A stretch of 64,000 nt of DNA from Lagopus muta. Lineage: Eukaryota > Chordata > Aves > Galliformes > Phasianidae. The notes below the pieces were generated by a model that was given only the letters and a program-made list of their open reading frames with translations, made no database searches and was not told where the DNA came from. The DNA is taken from the NCBI RefSeq assembly GCF_023343835.1, contig NC_064439.1, positions 31,287,933 through 31,351,932 of the forward strand. The letters run 5' to 3'. Numbering within the stretch: position 1 is the stretch's first letter; each line of letters opens with the position of its first letter. The position numbers were made by a program, and so were the translations under genes. Positions 15,401 to 26,349 of the stretch are shown in pieces.

Positions 15401-18400
15401 AGACAGAATCAAAACGTTTCTCTCTTCCCCGTTCAGAGGGAAATTGGAGAAGGGAGAAACCAGTGTGAAGGTATTATGCCTAAGCATGTAAGCTTGGAAT
15501 GTACCTGCTTGTGTTCTCAGACTCTGAAAAGGAAGAAAGCTTACAAATGTATACCCATCCATCTATTGCTTGGTCTCAGGAGAGCTGGAGAAGATGGAAC
15601 AAAAAATGCATCCTATTTCTAGGTATCTACCTGTGAAGTATGCATCTTTCCTTCATTTTTCTTTTCCAGAATGATTACAGAGTCTTAATGGCAGATATGA
15701 ACAAAGAGATATTTACAGTCGCTGTGAATTTTGATTGATAGGAGGAAAGTAAAAGCAACTTCTTTACCAAGCTAAGAAGTTTCACAAAATCTTGTAATAA
15801 AGAAGAGAAGTTGGAAATCATTTCCTGAGACCAAAACAGAAATTTGGCTAATCTGATCAACCATAGCTTTGGGATACTTGGTCTAGGAAAAGAAAAATAA
15901 CTGATTAAGTCAGCTAAGAAGCAGACCTCACTGTAGCCAGTGCAAATTCACTGGGCTTTGTGGCTTTTTATCTTTGTTTGTTGATTACAGGACTTTAAAG
16001 TGATTTCTGTACAGGCACAGAGCGGCTCAGAGAATTAGCTTCCATAAATAACGATAATTGAAAAAGCCTGAGATGTAAATATAATTTAGGCCATACTCCC
16101 CTCCACATCAATGCTTTAAAAAAAAAAGTAAAATTCTAGCTAAGAAACAGAGGTTGTTTTTAGTGCTGATTCTACTGTTTCCAGTGTTCTTGAGTCCTTC
16201 TTTGTTGCCCTTTTACCCATATTCTGCTAACAATAGCTAGTGCAGATTACTGCCTTGTACTTTTAAGGTAGGATTTGAAACTTGAAGTTACATCATCAAC
16301 TGTAGTGTAACTCAAGCACATTGTGTAAGTGGAGACATTGGGCTCCGGTGTTGCAGAAGAAGGATCAGAGCTTGCAGCTCTGCAAAATATCATTTGATAC
16401 GTGGACTGAGTAAATATCACACCATGCCTCAGCTGGCTGATTTGCTAACGTGGAACCTATTACCCTAAAATAAGTGACAGCAAAATACAGACTGCTGGAG
16501 ACAGGTAACCTCATCTGGGTGATTTCACCAGCTGAAGCAAAATTGAATGCAACCAGCCAAAGGAAAATTTACTGAACACAGGGAGTTGCCAAACTTTCAG
16601 TTGCAGGTAGGTGAGTTTATTTCTTACTGTTTCTAGGCTTCCACTGCTTCTCCTTTCAGACTGGACTACCTGGCACTACTAATTAGGCTAAAGCATAGGC
16701 ACAGTGCTAATCCTGATAAATGCTGAACATGTAATGAGAATATGTAATATCTCATCCTTTACTAACCTTGTTTCATTTCCACTTTGTTTCCCCTTTCTTT
16801 CCTTCATTTGTGTCATCTTGATTTCTATCCTATGACCCTGTTCTGTTGTTGAAGACTTCTCTCTATCCTTGATAGATTTTCTGATATGGAAGAATCTCTT
16901 AACTGCAAAACCCAACCTTTGGATTGTTCTATGAACCTTTGCTTTGTTCTACAGGGAGTTGTTTCAGATGTGTCATCGGCATGCTGGTATACAAAGATGT
17001 GTCATCTTTCTGAGAACTCAGAGTGGCAGCACATACACATACAAACTAAAATTTTAATGTCTGCTCACACGTCTTCTAATAGGCACTGAAATACAAGCTT
17101 AGACCTAATACAAGATTTGAACACCCACAAAGGCTCAAGGCCTTGAGTATTGCAAAGCTGCCCTTTTTTATTATTATTATTTTTTTAGAAAATAGTGGGA
17201 GATGGGATTCCCAACTAGCACTCATACTCAACATTTTATTTTGAGTTGTAATCTGTATGATTTGACATGAAAAAAAAACATGATCTTGACGCTGCAAATG
17301 CCTTATATTTAGGTATGTGCCAGAAAAGCAACTCAGATGGTTGACCACCCAGCTACGTATTCTAGCTAATTAAGGTTCGCACTCAAGATTTTAAGTGTCT
17401 GTTTCCCTAGGACCTTAAATTGCAACAATGCTAGTATATACTCATATGATATGATATATCATGGTTTTCTGAGCAGTTGGAGCCTATCATCAAATATTAT
17501 TTATGTATTAAAAACAGGACAAAGCTTATTTTTAACAAAGATTGATGTGTTCCTACCTAAATGCTAGTGAAGAAACTACTAAAATCTGTATATCCGTTTC
17601 AGGCATGATTCTTTAAAGACAACATCGGGGGGAGCTCCACAGCAGGAACAAAGCCTAAGTATGCATTGGAGGTCCCCACTTTTGATTAAGAATCTCTTAA
17701 CAGTCAGAAAGTAACATTATCCCTTCTAACTGAAAGAATCTTTTACAATATGAATACGTTGAAATTTAATATAAGCTACCTCGAACTTGAGTTAGCCTGA
17801 TGAAATATGAAACACGTATCAGGCTTAAGAATTCAGAAGACATTTCCATGCATCCAGCTGTATTAATAATCTCCAGCACTTTTTGCTGAGCACTTCCAGT
17901 AAAAGTGCTTTTTGTACAGATGAATGTTGCCTTTCAAACGGTCGAAGGCTCGTTCAAAATTGCTTTCAAGTACCTGTTACGAATTTCTTCTGCTTTTTAG
18001 TACATTGGCTCCCTCTTCTGTTCATTTGGTGTAAACAACAAAGTGATCAGTTGTTAGTTGGTCGCCAGCACCTAATGTGATTCTTTTTGGAAACAGGTTC
18101 CAAAAGCTTACAGAAAAGATTATTTCCAGGTATCCTAATGAAGGATACAATCACTCTTCAATATATAAGAACACCTGGGTCAAAAAGAGTGATATACACA
18201 GAGGAATCAACTAAAATGCAATTGCATGAAGGGTTGTTAAAAAGCAAACCCTCCAATGAATTTTAAAAAATCGTATTTTAAATGATGAAAAAGACAAATT
18301 AGCATTTCCAAGTTAAATGATTTTTCAGAAACTGGAAAAAAGTCCACTACAGAATTAAGAGACATTGAAATTAGAGAGTTTATTTGAGCACTGAAGTACC

Positions 18401-21400
18401 TGCAGTTCAGCCAAAACAGAAGATAATATATCTATATTATATATATATCTATATATAATATATAAGAATAAATTATAGAATTAGCATGAAATAAGAAAAG
18501 ACCTAGTAGGTAAACTAACTAATGAATACTTCTAAACAAGAAACAGAATTTAACATTAGTGACTATGGCAAAAGTCTGTAGAATTGAAAATGTGGTACCT
18601 TTCCTTTAAAAATAGCACTGGCAAAATCTTCAGGCTTAATATCAATAGAAGGTAAGCTGACAACATAATTGGAGTTAAAATGTCAGAGTCCCATAAGGAA
18701 CATGTTACAGCATGAAGAAGTCTGATTTCCATTTCCTTCTGCTTTCTGAGCAACAAATCAGCAGTAGAATGAAAAACGCAAGAAAAGCTGTCAGGGAAAG
18801 GCTGGTTCCAGTCAGCGTCAGCACATGGCTGCAATGCTGAGGTGACAACAATGATATTTTTTAAATTTACCATATGTAGTGCATTCTTCTTATTTGTCTG
18901 GAAGCACTACGTATCAGGTAAAGTGGTCCCAGATTATTGCTCAGCTCTCACGTTGCAGCTCACCTTAAATAAGACCTGACATCTAAAAGCCATGTAAAAC
19001 TCTACCTGCTTGTTAGCCTTAATGAAAACTGAGTTAAAGAAGATCAGCAAAAGTCAATGGAAGACCAACTAAAAATCATCAGACGTTAAAAGAACAGTCA
19101 CAGCTGACCGAGGACAGAAGCAGTAAATTTCTGTAGGGTACCATAAAGATGAGAACATTCTTCTGTTCAACAGCTTTTGGGTGCTTAAGACCCACTGGCA
19201 GTATGGCGACTTGAGGGCAGCACAGTCTAACATACAAAAGTATGTTTCAAGACCTGGATGACCAGGAGGAAGAAAACACATCGAGAAAGTGGGTGATTCT
19301 GATGGTAAGAGAGCAGGGGTTCACACTGCCTCATCAAACAAACACTGGCCGACAGCAGAAAGCTGCAGCAAAAACTATTAATAAGATATAGAATACCTTG
19401 AGTATTGATTTCTGATCTCCACTGCCAAGTTTATTTTTATACATGTTTAAAATTAAATGCATAAACAATCTGGAAAGCACACAACTTCTTCCCTGCTCCA
19501 AGGTATGTGTTTTGAACACTGTGCTACAGGTAGGTCCCATTACTTGTTTTTTTTTCCAGTTCTGCTTTGGCATAAAGACAGCACCAAAAGAAGCAGAGAA
19601 CACTTTTGTTGTAGCGCGTGTTCACCTTGATGTTTAAAACAGTATTCTAGGAATTCAGGGATGTCAGTTGGCATCCTGTCACCAATACAAACGTGTAATC
19701 CAAGTCTCTCACCTCTGGTGAAACCTCTAATCAGAAACTAATTATTTGAAAGGCAACCATTATATTTTCTCTGTTTCAGAGCAAAATAATTGTGGGAAAA
19801 ATAATCCATGCAAGTACTTACATGCAAGCAGTGAATCACGAGCAGATGGATGTAGCCATCTCAGTCCCAGTTCAGACGTGACTGCTGGAAAAGGACAAGA
19901 CTGCATACAGGTTCTCTTGCTAGCACTGGGCTGCTCTCCTCTCAGAATACCCTGGTTTTCAGGGTATCAGTTTTAAACTGTTCTACTCATCCTATATGCA
20001 GCAACATAAAGAATTTGGTTGGTTTAGGTCCTGGAAGAGTTTTTTGAATGCATTTTAAAGGCAAATGACCCAGCTTAATTGAAGTAAATGTGTGCACTTT
20101 AATGACCTTTGATATATATGATAAGACTAGAATATCTGATAATTCCTTTACAAGTTCAATCTCCTTGCCTTCCCATAAGAGAAGCCTAACATATCACATT
20201 TGTTTGGACAACTGATACTATATTTTGTAACAAAAATAAAAAAAACCTTCAGCCAAAGTGTCTATCTACAATGGTGTGAGTTGCTACAAATGCAGATTCC
20301 CCAAATGCAGCTGTTTGCAGTGAGATCACATGAATCTCACTCTAAGATGGAGCTTCTATATCATTAAATTTCACCAGGATGCATAACTAATAACTTCCAT
20401 GATTTCAAAATTCTCCTGTTTCATTCTGGTTTTGAAAAGTAATATTTTGAAAAGGTGTACATTTGATGGCATAGTCCCATTAAAATCCCATCTTTATGGG
20501 ATTGTGCAATGTTTGGTGCCTCGATTCCTTAATTCGCAACTATAATTTACTGAAATTCCACGTTTTTAGACTGAAAACATTGCACTTGCTGCTTCATAAA
20601 ACATAAGCTTTCTGTTCAGTAAAACTTGAAACCAAAGAACAAAATACTGACTATACAGTCAATTCCTTCCCTACTCCCACCCCCTCCCAAAAACAAAACA
20701 AAAACCCAACCAAGAAACCAACCAAAAAGTACCACCCAGGTACTTGCATTCATACCAGCCTCAATAAGTGACAATTTTACATTTTTCCATTTCAGTATTC
20801 CTACCTTGCTGAGCCACTTGCAGTAATGCTGTGGTAGCACGCTTGCCCAATGGTGTCAAGTAGAATGGAAGCTAACTATTTAGTACAACAAATCTCATGA
20901 ACTGTTGCTATCCAGCACTGTATGCATAGAAAAATGACATTTTAACAGTGAAGTCTTTCTCCCCTTTCAACAGTATGCATTAGCATGAACTTCACTCCTG
21001 TAAAAAGGCTGTAAGATACGGATAAAAGCAACTAAGTGTACTACTACCTTAGGACAAAGGATCATTCTCCCTTTTCCTGGAGTTTTTTTCTGATGTGACA
21101 TAATCTCATTTGTGCAGACTTAAATGCCGTCTAACTGCAAAATCCTCCTCAGAATATGTTTCTTCTTCACCCTTAGCAGAGAAGAACAACAGCTTTCTAA
21201 GTGTTGCAGTTTCATAAAGGTGCCAATGGAACAGTTCCACAGTACTCTTTTATAATCCATCTTACAAAGACTGTAGAGCTGGGTAAGGTTATGTTCTGCA
21301 TCTAGGGCTGTTCTATCAGGGTTCTGACAGTGAAAAACCAACAAGTTCTGCATAGCCATAGAGGTGCAATAAAAACATCACTTCCAAAGACTGTGCAGTG

Positions 21401-22600
21401 TCTAACAACTACAGCTTGAAGGTATATCTGAAGTTCTGTTGGTTTTTTGTTTGTTCAACATGCTTAATATCAAGTCTTCCTTCCTATTTGCATGAAACAC
21501 TACTTGCACATTCAGTTTGAAAAAAAATTAAGAAAAAAATAATCACAAAACATCACAAAGCAACCATCCAGACTTCTCAGCGGTCTTTCTTCCACTTATT
21601 GTGAACAACAGCCCTTTCCAACTCAGTTGCTAAACATTCTGTTCTGACATAACTTGAGAATTCCACCAACTTTACAGCACAGCTTCAAGATATTTTGAGT
21701 TTCCAGTTTTATCCAATTAAAGAAGCACAGCAAAGGCAACACTGGAAGAAGAGCCTAGCTTTGCTGGTTCTAGTTCAAAATACTTTCTAACTGTGCCACA
21801 TTTCCAAGTGCTTTTCACACCAGCATTCCCACCACACTATTAGTGTTTACTTTTTTCAAGCTGAGCTTTTGCTTGTCCTTTAGTGACATAAAGCCTGTAC
21901 AACCCCACCATTTCTGTTTCAGACACATACAGCAAATAAGACTTTGAATTCTTTTAATTTACAAGATTGATCGCTCTTAGTTGTGCCTTACTGTTGATAC
22001 ACAGTAAATACATTCATCTGAACAATTTGCTTAGTCTGAAAAAAAGAAAAAGCAATTAAAACACTAACGTACTACTTAACACTGTTGATGACACAGTCAG
22101 GCACAGAAGACCGTTTCCTAATAGCCTACCAGTGCATTTATTGCTGTGCGTCTCAATCAGCAGTTGTGTGTAACAGTAGATTTTAGGTTAATGCTACTGC
22201 TGAAATAAGATTTATCAACTCTCAGCTCAGCCTTTTGTAGTTACCTTTCCAGAAGAAATGTTTCTTCTTTCATTCACTATACTACAAATATTTCTTCTCT
22301 GGAGATCTACTGAACACAGAGTTTCAATAACATTCGAAAAGATGTAAAAATGACACTGGAGAACTCTAGTCTACTGGTGCATGCAACTGTGAAAGTCCAG
22401 ATAAATCAAGTAACATGTTTCTCCTAGACTGAAGGAGCTGGGCACAAGTGTCATTTTACAAGTAGCACTTGAGATGCATTCTTACCCCAAGCTTTAGATA
22501 GATTAATATGCACCACAACACCTACAACTGATCAGTTCAGAAAAATATTTTAAAGTCTTTGTTTACTTTTAAATCTTTACAGAAGACTTATGGTGGAAGA
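9421..22600. other. Non-genic DNA left of CYCS
   Basis: No gene is recognised. The longest open frame, 15125-15622 on the plus strand (165 residues), has no family signature. The stretch 9760-11200 is rich in pyrimidines. An AT-palindromic patch lies at about 18427-18466. The right part may contain distal CYCS 3'-untranslated sequence: a second AATAAA on the minus strand lies at 22137-22142. I cannot place the transcript end. Confidence 0.5.
18427..18466. repeat. AT-rich palindromic patch
   Basis: About 40 bases made of TATA/ATAT with interspersed TCTATA units that can pair with themselves. No gene context is visible. Confidence 0.7.
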
Positions 22601-22616
22601 TGCCAAGACCCACTCT

Positions 22617-22618
<2 letters not shown>

Positions 22619-22646
<28 letters not shown>
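22619..22646. repeat. T28 homopolymer
   Basis: Twenty-eight consecutive T on the plus strand, read as A28 in the CYCS sense direction, about 360 bases past the CYCS stop codon. A second T-rich stretch lies at 22749-22762. If transcribed, these would attract oligo(dT) primers and could create false polyadenylation calls. Confidence 0.9.
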
Positions 22647-22650
<4 letters not shown>

Positions 22651-22744
22651 TTGAAGAGTTGGGTTATCAAAGCTATTATACTTTTGACAGTTACTTGTTA
22701 GATACTTTTTTTTGTTGTTGTTTTAAACAATGAAGAGGCAGGAA

Positions 22745-22750
22745 TTTATT
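22745..22750 (-). terminator. CYCS: Candidate CYCS polyadenylation signal
   Basis: AATAAA on the minus strand about 260 nt after the CYCS stop codon. It is the first canonical hexamer after the stop. Mammalian CYCS is known to use several poly(A) sites with long 3' UTRs, so a more distal site (for example the hexamer at 22137-22142) may also be used. Confidence 0.45.
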
Positions 22751-23008
22751 TTTTTTTTTTTAATTTCATGATTAAGAACAACTGAACATTATACTCATTT
22801 AAATCAACCCAGTTACATAGCTTACATAAGTTAACGGCTGCCAAGTGTGTTCATCAGTAACCCACCATGAGTGACATTATGTGATGGGCAAAACTGATTT
22901 TAAGGTTAGACATGGTATACATAAAAATAGAAAGTTTAAAAACCAATCTTGTCACAGACATTTCCATTGCCATCTCCTTTGTGAAATAAATAAGGCAGCA
23001 GATAACTT

Positions 23009-23157
23009 TTATTTTGAAGTGGCATCTTTGAGATATGCTATTAAGTCTACTCTCTCAGACTTCTTCTTGATACCCGCGAAAATCATCTTCGTTCCTGGGA
23101 TGTACTTCTTTGGATTTTCCAAATACTCCATCAGAGTATCCTCACCCCAAGTGATAC
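23009..23157 (-). CDS. CYCS: CYCS exon 3 coding part
   Basis: It follows a long T-rich acceptor tract ending TTTTGCCAG. It codes residues 57 (last two bases) to 105 and ends with TAA at 23009-23011. It holds the PGTKM axial-Met loop and the C-terminal helix. The intron before it is only 167 bases. Confidence 0.98.
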
Positions 23158-23493
23158 CTGGCAAAAAAAAAAAAAGAAGAAATAAGAAAAAACAAGTGAC
23201 TTGAAAGTGAAATGAACACTTTTTTTTTTCTGGTCATTCCCATTATTTTGCTTTCTGCAGGTTTCAGTACTTCTGACTATCATCAAGAACCACCAGTAGC
23301 TCAGGGGAGCTGTTTTACATTTACCTTTGTTCTTATTAGCATCTGTGTAAGAGAAGCCCTCAGCTTGTCCTGTTTTGCGTCCAAACAGGCCATGGAGATT
23401 GGGTCCAGTCTTGTGTTTGCCTCCTTTTTCAACTGTATGGCACTGGGAACATTTCTGGACAAAAATCTTCTTGCCCTTCTCAATATCTCCCAT
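23009..23493 (-). CDS. CYCS: Cytochrome c, somatic (complete, two coding exons)
   Basis: Cytochrome c carries electrons from complex III to cytochrome c oxidase in the mitochondrial intermembrane space. Once released to the cytosol it binds APAF1 and triggers caspase activation. Coding sequence joins 23493-23325 and 23157-23009: 169 + 149 = 318 nt, 105 residues plus stop, the vertebrate length. The haem-attachment motif CSQCH is at residues 15-19, so His19 is one axial ligand. PGTKM at 77-81 gives the second axial ligand, Met81. The intron interrupts the Gly57 codon with GT and AG ends, as in the mammalian gene. This intact intron, with no frameshift, rules out a processed pseudogene, which are common for this gene. 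The C-terminus [16 protein letters not shown] is the chicken/turkey form; as I recall, the duck form has A for V and for the penultimate S. The ATG follows a splice acceptor by 8 nt. Confidence 0.99.
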
Positions 23494-23501
23494 TGTCAGT
23501 A
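23325..23501 (-). CDS. CYCS: CYCS exon 2 (first coding exon)
   Basis: It begins after TCTAG at 23502-23503. It has 8 untranslated bases, then ATG at 23493-23491, and codes residues 1-56 plus the first base of codon 57. The donor is AAAG|GTAAAT. It carries the CSQCH haem-attachment motif. Confidence 0.98.
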
Positions 23502-24370
23502 CTAGACCAGGAACATATACAGAGGTCAAAATCACAATATCAAGGTCAACTACTCATCAGAAACATTAAAAAGGTTCACATTGGTTTACAAATCTGCAGC
23601 TACAGTCCATCAATCTGGTAACACTCCTGAATGCCTTCCAGACACGAGTTATAGCTCTTTGAAGATTTGCATAGAACCATTAGACTATGTAAAAGGTACT
23701 AGGGTCACAGACTTTATGCCTGAAGAACAGGAAAAAAAAAAAACCAAAACCATGCCTCAGCTCAAGTATGCCCCAGAGCATTTAAGAAGCACGGCAGTGA
23801 CTTTTGAAGTGCAAATTGAGCACAAGTTCTAGGTATAGCTTGAGCAACAACAACCGCGGGGCATCCCAGTCACCAACAGCCTCGCGTAAAGGACAGAACC
23901 GCTCCCGTTCCCACTCCCGCAGGGCAGCGCGCCGCCTCGGAAGCGCCGAGAGCGGCACCACCGCACAGCGCCCAACTGCTAGCCCAGTCCAGGATGACCT
24001 TGAGGCGAGCGGCTCGCCCGGAGCGGTCACCTCACGGTGGGACGAGGGCCGGCCCAGCAGCTTCGCCTACAGCGAGGCTCCGCGCACCTCCCCAGGCCCC
24101 CCAGGATGCGGCGCCCCGAGAGGCGCTAGGCCCAGCCGTGACCTTCCGCTGCCAGCTGAGGCCGCGCCTCCGGGATCCTCGCGAGCCGCTATCCAGGCAG
24201 GCGGCAGAACCGCCCGGCCCCGTCCCTCATCACACCTTTCCCGCCTAACGGTCCCGCCAGGCCGCGTAGTGGCACCAGACTCGGACACCGCCACTTGGAG
24301 GTCAGAGCCTGATCGCCCACAGGCCTCGCCTGACGCCGCCCGCACCTGCCTAGCCTGCCGCTCCGCTTAC

Positions 24371-24470
24371 GCTGCGCCCACGGCGGTGACTACGAGTCCA
24401 GCTGCCCCACACCGTCCGACTTCTACGCCCAAGGACACGCCGGACTCCGCTCTATGTAAGCCGGTGTCGC
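24371..24470 (-). other. CYCS: Probable CYCS non-coding exon 1
   Basis: Vertebrate CYCS has an untranslated first exon in a CpG island. On the minus strand the stretch with GTGTCCTTGGGCGTAGA (around 24426-24442) resembles, from memory, the human CYCS 5' UTR. It runs to a plausible donor GCAGC|GTAAGC at 24371/24370. The transcription start is not visible, so the right boundary is only a guess. Intron 1 would then be about 870 bases, 23502-24370. Confidence 0.5.
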
Positions 24471-24547
24471 TGCAGCCAAACCGCGCCGGCACCCCACCCG
24501 CCCACTCTGGCTCGGTAGGCAATCAAATGCAGCCAGCTGAACTTCTG

Positions 24548-24552
24548 ATTGG
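24548..24552 (-). promoter_or_regulatory. CYCS: CCAAT box
   Basis: ATTGG on plus is CCAAT on the CYCS strand (context AACCAATCAG), about 80 bases before the proposed exon 1. NF-Y is the expected binder. Confidence 0.6.
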
Positions 24553-24575
24553 TTAAAGCACCTGTCCTTCAGGGA

Positions 24576-24583
24576 TGACGTCA
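24576..24583. promoter_or_regulatory. CYCS: Proximal CRE (TGACGTCA)
   Basis: A perfect 8-bp cAMP response element, the CREB/ATF site. It lies just upstream of the CCAAT box, roughly 110-120 bases from the proposed start. The rat cytochrome c promoter also has CREs flanking its NRF-1 site. Confidence 0.75.
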
Positions 24584-24642
24584 CGACGCTTGCGAGTAGC
24601 GGGGTAGGTTGCGACAGCGAGCGCCGAGCTCCCTCTCCTACT

Positions 24643-24650
24643 ACTTCCGG
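24643..24650. promoter_or_regulatory. CYCS: ETS/GABP (NRF-2) site
   Basis: ACTTCCGG, the reverse complement of CCGGAAGT. This is the GABP/NRF-2 class of site found in many nuclear genes for respiratory proteins. Confidence 0.6.
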
Positions 24651-24712
24651 CGGAAAACGACTAGCGGAACTCCTCTACGTAAAGGCAGACGCGAAGCGCG
24701 GGACGCCTGCAA

Positions 24713-24722
24713 CGCATGCGCA
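24713..24722. promoter_or_regulatory. CYCS: NRF-1 site
   Basis: CGCATGCGCA, a near-palindromic nuclear respiratory factor 1 core. NRF-1 is an established activator of mammalian cytochrome c. The site lies between the two CREs. Confidence 0.75.
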
Positions 24723-25085
24723 CAACGGAAGGTGAGGCAAGTGTCGCGCGGCTCCCCGATCACGCTCTGACCTCAGCTGGTGGTGGCGTGGCGGTGGGTG
24801 GGGCCCGGGCCGTTACCGTGACCGTGACGTCAGCCACTCTCGGCGGCTTTCGGGTGGGGGGAGAGTTGGGCTTCCGTGAGGACGCTGCACTGTTTGGGGC
24901 GAGTTCTGTGTGGCTTCCGAAGGGAGTAAAGGGTGGAGGAAGCTTCACAGTTGGTAAAAGTGATGCTAAGGTATTTCCTCACGTGGTGGGCGTGCAATAT
25001 CTGCCTGCTGTGAAGCGTTAATGATTAATGCCGTCGCCAACTGTAAAGCTACTAAAATAAAGTTATTTTGCTTATGATGTGTTGT
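24716..25085 (+). ncRNA. Possible divergent promoter transcript
   Basis: The plus strand leads away from CYCS out of its CpG island. At 24731/24732 there is a good donor-like AAG|GTGAGG, and at 25056-25061 an AATAAA followed by TG-rich sequence (25075-25095), as at functional poly(A) sites. An open frame of 101 codons (24716-25021) lies between them and ends 35 bases before the hexamer. No protein similarity is apparent and the composition is that of a CpG island. An unstable antisense promoter RNA is the simplest reading. No expression evidence is available. Confidence 0.3.
24825..24832. promoter_or_regulatory. CYCS: Distal CRE (TGACGTCA)
   Basis: A second perfect TGACGTCA, 249 bases from the first, preceded by a duplicated CCGTGA. 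It may also serve a divergent plus-strand transcript. Confidence 0.65.
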
Positions 25086-25644
25086 TAAATGTATGTCAGT
25101 GAGGTCCAAGGGAGCTGACTGAAAGGGTCACCTTGACTTCTGCCGTTGCTGAATTCCAGTCTCAAGACTCCCAGAACTATGGCTGGAAGATTAAAAGCTA
25201 AAGACATTGTGTTTAGTTTGGTGTTTGGTTGTTTTTTTAATAAGGCCTGTGTGTCTGCAATGCTTCTTGGCATTGGGTGTATGTAACAGGATCCTGAGGC
25301 TCATGGTAAGTCTTCCATCACAGAGCAGGAGGTGCCTTTTAAGCTGCCTTAAGAACTGACAGAAGTGTAAACTCTTAAGCTTCTTTAAGCACTCAATGAG
25401 GGCTGATGCAGGCTGCTTGGAGGACTTGGTGAGCACTGGTGCCTGCTGACATCCACTCAAAAGGTCTGTTCTTCGCTGCAGGCAGACTTGAAGGATGTGT
25501 GATTCACCATTTTGATTGGGTTTTGGTGTCTAAATGTGTATGCTCTGTACTAAGCATTGTGTCTTGAGCCTTCTTGAGCCTCACAGTTACCGCTTCTGAT
25601 CCAGGTGGAAGAACACTGTAGCAATGTTCATTCCTTTTCTGAGG
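25086..25644. other. Non-genic spacer
   Basis: No gene or known repeat is recognised between the CYCS promoter and the first CR1 piece. The short open frames lack any family signature. Confidence 0.5.
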
Positions 25645-25802
25645 GAGTCATAGACCCATCTGAGCTGAAAGGGACTCTAAAAGGCCATCCAGACCAGCTC
25701 GAGGGCAGTGAACAGGGACATCTGCAGCTAGATCAGGTGCTCAAAGCCCTGTCCCACCTGACCATGAATGTCTCCAGGAATAGGGCACCCACCACCTCTC
25801 TG
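25645..25802 (-). mobile_element. CR1 retroposon fragment
   Basis: On the minus strand it carries the diverged end of CR1 ORF2 (…CCCAGAGAGGTGGTGGG…) and the start of the 3' tail, with a 5' truncation. It directly abuts the 3' end of the next, younger CR1 copy, which suggests that copy landed in or beside it. Confidence 0.8.
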
Positions 25803-25825
25803 GGCATAAAAATATAGTAGTTCAG

Positions 25826-26349
25826 TAGAATCACAGAGTTGCAAGGTTGGAAAGGACCTACAGGATCATCTTAATCCAGCCGTCCTCTCGTCACCATTAC
25901 TGCCACAAGCTACTAAACCATATCTTGTAGCTCCTCATCCAGATGCGTCTTGAACACTGCCAGGGACAGCAGCTCCATCGCCTCCCTGGGCAGGCCATTC
26001 CAGTGCCTGGCCACTCTCTGAGAGAAAAAGTTTTTCCTTATGTCTAATCTAAATCTCCCCTGGCAAACCTGTAGCCATTTCCTCAGGTCCTGGCTAAACC
26101 TCTCCTCATCGCAACCTCCCTTCAGGTAGTTGTAGAATGCAATAAGGTCTCCCCTGAGCCTGAGCGTCCTCTTCTCCAGACTAAGCAATTCCAGTTCCCT
26201 CAGCCACTCCTCATAAGGCTTGTGCTCCAGACCCCTCACCAATTTCACTGCCCTTCTCTGGACACACTCCAGGGCCTCAATGTCTTGCTGGTAGTGAGGG
26301 GCCAAAAACTGAACATAGTACTTGAGGTGTAGCCTCACCAGAGCTGAGT
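25826..26349 (-). mobile_element. CR1 retroposon, 5'-truncated, reading frame largely kept
   Basis: The minus strand keeps about 145 codons of the CR1 ORF2 C-terminus, from around 26345 to the stop at 25913-25915. Typical CR1 strings are visible: ALECVQRRAVKLVRGLEHK, GRFRLDIRKNFFSQRV, HWNGLPREA. The terminal tail (ACTCTGTGATTCT type) lies at 25826-25845. ORF2 encodes an endonuclease/reverse transcriptase; the enzymatic domains are lost here by 5' truncation. The unbroken frame suggests a fairly young insertion. Confidence 0.93.

Larger units (their letters stand above)
23850..24930. promoter_or_regulatory. CpG-island promoter of CYCS
   Basis: This is the only dense CpG cluster in the window, and it covers exon 1, the start of intron 1 and the upstream flank of CYCS. 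Reading along the minus strand toward the gene it holds TGACGTCA, an NRF-1 core, an ETS site, a second TGACGTCA and a CCAAT box, with no clear TATA box. This is a housekeeping-type promoter. The long plus-strand open frame through it is a by-product of GC-rich sequence. Confidence 0.9.

Noticed and set aside
15125-15622. A 165-codon plus-strand open frame
   Set aside because: No recognisable motif, no neighbouring exons with matching phase, and no promoter.
1-22600. OSBPL3 first exon expected from synteny
   Set aside because: No CpG island, matching coding exon or convincing donor could be tied to it, so it was not annotated.
23009-23501. CYCS as a processed pseudogene
   Set aside because: Both introns are present, the coding exons are intact and a CpG-island promoter with the expected sites lies upstream.
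23804-24556. A 250-codon plus-strand open frame over the CYCS first exon
   Set aside because: It lies in the CpG island, where stop codons are rare, and is rich in Ala, Pro, Arg and Ser with no domain. It overlaps CYCS exon 1 and its promoter on the opposite strand.
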